A stretch of 7,519 bases of DNA from CAYGWP01 sp964353455. Its GTDB lineage: Bacteria > Planctomycetota > Phycisphaerae > FEN-1346. The position numbers and the translations under genes are program-made. The stretch lies in assembly GCA_964353455.1 (NCBI GenBank), contig CAYGWP010000237.1:1-7519 (forward strand), read 5' to 3'. Positions within the stretch are counted from its first letter, which is position 1. Each line of letters opens with the position of its first letter. This document shows positions 6,901 through 7,519 of this stretch, one piece after another. Under the pieces are notes generated by a model, which was not told the origin of the DNA, ran no database searches, and saw only the letters and a program-made list of their open reading frames with translations.

Positions 6901-6925
6901 GGCGTGACGCGGGTGAGGCGTGACG
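6898..6925 (+). repeat. Tandem direct repeat TGAGGCGTGACG
   Basis: TGAGGCGTGACG occurs at 6898-6909, where its TGA is the stop codon of the thioredoxin-like gene, and again at 6914-6925, a period of 16 bp. The core GGCGTGA appears a third time at 7057-7063, on the far side of the MITE-like element. With the element removed, the three copies would lie close together. The meaning is unknown. Confidence 0.6.
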
Positions 6926-6931
6926 TTGCGG
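6924..6931. repeat. Left 8-bp flanking direct repeat, candidate target-site duplication
   Basis: CGTTGCGG abuts the left terminal inverted repeat of the element. The identical octamer lies at 7051-7058, directly after the right terminal inverted repeat. The match stops exactly at the element ends on the inside and at the next base on the outside, as expected for a duplicated insertion target. Confidence 0.65.
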
Positions 6932-6954
6932 GTACTGCGTCACTTACGTGGGTG

Positions 6955-6984
6955 GCATGGTCACCCGCTGTTGGGTGACCATGC
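6955..6984 (+). repeat. Hairpin A inside the MITE-like element
   Basis: GCATGGTCACCC (6955-6966) pairs perfectly with GGGTGACCATGC (6973-6984), a 12-bp stem with the 6-base loop GCTGTT. It may help terminate transcription of the upstream gene, although no T-run follows it. Confidence 0.85.
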
Positions 6985-6997
6985 TTCCGGCGGCAAA

Positions 6998-7025
6998 CAT
7001 GGTCACGCAAAAGCGCGTGACCATG
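6998..7025 (+). repeat. Hairpin B inside the MITE-like element
   Basis: CATGGTCACGC (6998-7008) pairs perfectly with GCGTGACCATG (7015-7025), an 11-bp stem with the 6-base loop AAAAGC. It shares the CATGGTCAC core with hairpin A but has a different inner stem and loop; 13 bases separate the two hairpins. Confidence 0.85.
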
Positions 7026-7050
7026 CCACCCCCCAAGACTGACGCAGTAC

Positions 7051-7058
7051 CGTTGCGG
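7051..7058. repeat. Right 8-bp flanking direct repeat, candidate target-site duplication
   Basis: CGTTGCGG, identical to 6924-6931, begins at the base after the right terminal inverted repeat. Joining the flanks with one copy gives a plausible empty site reading GGCGTGACGTTGCGGCGTGA. Confidence 0.65.
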
Positions 7059-7070
7059 CGTGAATTCAGT

Positions 7071-7098
7071 TTGCCGCAGGGCGCCGTCGGGTTAGAAT
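7071..7098 (+). promoter_or_regulatory. Putative sigma-70-type promoter of the OmpA-family gene
   Basis: TTGCCG (7071-7076) and TAGAAT (7093-7098) are 16 bp apart and end 36 bp before the ATG. The TAGAAT box matches TATAAT at five of six positions. The layout is the same as that upstream of the glycoside hydrolase. The -35-like box begins 20 bp after the end of the MITE-like element, so the insertion left the promoter intact but replaced whatever lay further upstream. Confidence 0.6.
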
Positions 7099-7134
7099 AT
7101 GCAGTTGGTGGCCCACCGAGAAAAGGAGATCGCG

Positions 7135-7519
7135 ATGCGCAGGTACATGGCGGCCGGACATGTGGCGCTGTTGGTGATGTTGCTGGCAATGTGCGTGGGG
7201 TCGTCGGGGTGCTTCTGCTTCTCGAAGCCGCTGCCGCCGGAGACGTTGCTGGTCGAGCCGCCGCCGGAGCCTGCGCCGCCGCCTGTTGAAGCCCCGGCGC
7301 CGCGGCCGCCGAGGCCCATAGCGCCGCCCGAGCCGATGCCCGAGATCCCGGCGCCGCTGCCGCCGACGACCACCGTGCCGCCGGTCGTCGTCGCCAGGAT
7401 CGAGGACCTGAGCCAGAGGTATCCGGGCCTCTTCGTGTACGACCGGACGAGGGGCATGTGCCGTTTCAGCGCCGACATCACCTTCGACTCCGGCTCGGCG
7501 GTCGTCAAGCCGCAGGCCA
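7135..7519 (+). CDS. OmpA-family envelope protein with Pro-rich linker, 3' end missing
   Basis: The ATG at 7135 follows AAAGGAG (7122-7128) by six bases, and the frame stays open to the window edge, giving 128 residues. Residues 1-25 are a signal sequence; C26 after GSSG is the likely lipidation site, though its lipobox is not canonical, and C20 and C28 are also present. Residues about 32-83 are a Pro/Ala/Glu-rich linker. Residues 86-108 (including LSQRYPGLFVYDR) lead into SADITFDSGSAVVKPQA, which matches the first strand and helix start of the OmpA/MotB peptidoglycan-binding domain (the FDxxSxxxxP pattern). The peptidoglycan-contacting residues lie beyond the window. The likely role is anchoring the outer membrane or a membrane complex to the cell wall. 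Its own promoter lies at 7071-7098. The opposite-strand open frame here is a shadow of the GC-rich codons. Confidence 0.8.
   Translation, partial: MRRYMAAGHVALLVMLLAMCVGSSGCFCFSKPLPPETLLVEPPPEPAPPPVEAPAPRPPRPIAPPEPMPEIPAPLPPTTTVPPVVVARIEDLSQRYPGLFVYDRTRGMCRFSADITFDSGSAVVKPQA

Larger units (their letters stand above)
6932..7050. mobile_element. 119-bp MITE-like element with terminal and nested inverted repeats
   Basis: The ends are perfect 11-bp inverted repeats, GTACTGCGTCA (6932-6942) and TGACGCAGTAC (7040-7050), flanked by 8-bp direct repeats. Inside is a second inverted pair, GGGTGGCATGGTCAC (6950-6964) and GTGACCATGCCACCC (7017-7031). Between these lie two more copies of the 9-bp core in alternating orientation. 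There is no coding capacity. Non-autonomous elements of this kind are moved by a transposase encoded elsewhere; an 8-bp duplication occurs in several IS families, including IS66 and ISL3, but I cannot assign one. Alternatives are a REP/BIME-like repeat or a complex terminator for the upstream gene. It lies 31 bp after that gene's stop and ends 20 bp before the -35-like box of the OmpA-family gene. Confidence 0.7.

Noticed and set aside
6901..7058. CRISPR-like array
   Set aside because: The repeats alternate in orientation and nest, spacers are unequal, and there are only four 9-bp cores; this is an inverted-repeat element, not a CRISPR.
7092..7508. Minus-strand frame of 138 codons over the OmpA-family gene
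   Set aside because: Its Gly/Ser-rich product is the antisense reading of the Pro-rich linker; the plus strand has a strong ribosome binding site, signal peptide and OmpA motif.

Overview
The window is about 7.5 kb of GC-rich DNA (strong G/C bias at third codon positions) carrying six protein genes and no RNA genes. Two are cut by the window edges. The mix of a Re-citrate-synthase-like enzyme, exported enzymes with Ala/Pro-rich or lipoprotein N-termini, a large exported clan GH-A-type hydrolase and an OmpA-family protein fits a Gram-negative-type, probably anaerobic or facultative bacterium. A Planctomycetota (Phycisphaerae-like) environmental genome is my best guess, but this is inference from gene style, not from a marker gene.

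Layout. Positions 1-1236 (+) hold the 3' part of a citrate/isopropylmalate-synthase superfamily gene. After a 75-bp gap with a perfect GC-rich palindrome comes a YihY/BrkB-type membrane protein with a C-terminal winged-helix-like domain (1312-2709, +). It converges on a secreted SGNH/GDSL esterase (2746-3531, -). A 167-bp divergent intergenic region separates that gene from a large exported glycoside hydrolase (3699-6413, +), which is followed after 28 bp by a thioredoxin-like lipoprotein (6442-6900, +), probably in the same transcript. The intergenic region 6901-7134 holds a 119-bp MITE-like element (6932-7050): 11-bp terminal inverted repeats, four nested copies of one 9-bp motif that make two hairpins, and an exact 8-bp flanking direct repeat that looks like a target-site duplication. 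An OmpA-family gene starts at 7135 and runs off the window.

How the genes may work together. The esterase and the hydrolase are divergently transcribed and both exported, so they could act on the same extracellular glycan, one removing esters and the other cleaving the backbone. The thioredoxin-like lipoprotein could keep exported proteins in the right thiol state. The OmpA-type protein is general cell-envelope equipment. These links are inferred from position only.

Regulatory signals. The hydrolase and the OmpA gene share an identical promoter layout: TTGC, then GTTAGRAT starting 20 bp downstream of the first T. The four clearest translation starts fall into two near-identical pairs (AAAGGAGATYGCG-ATG and ATCGG(G)AGGCCGC-GTG). 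Apart from the MITE-like element I see no undescribed system; most of the window looks like ordinary chromosomal genes.
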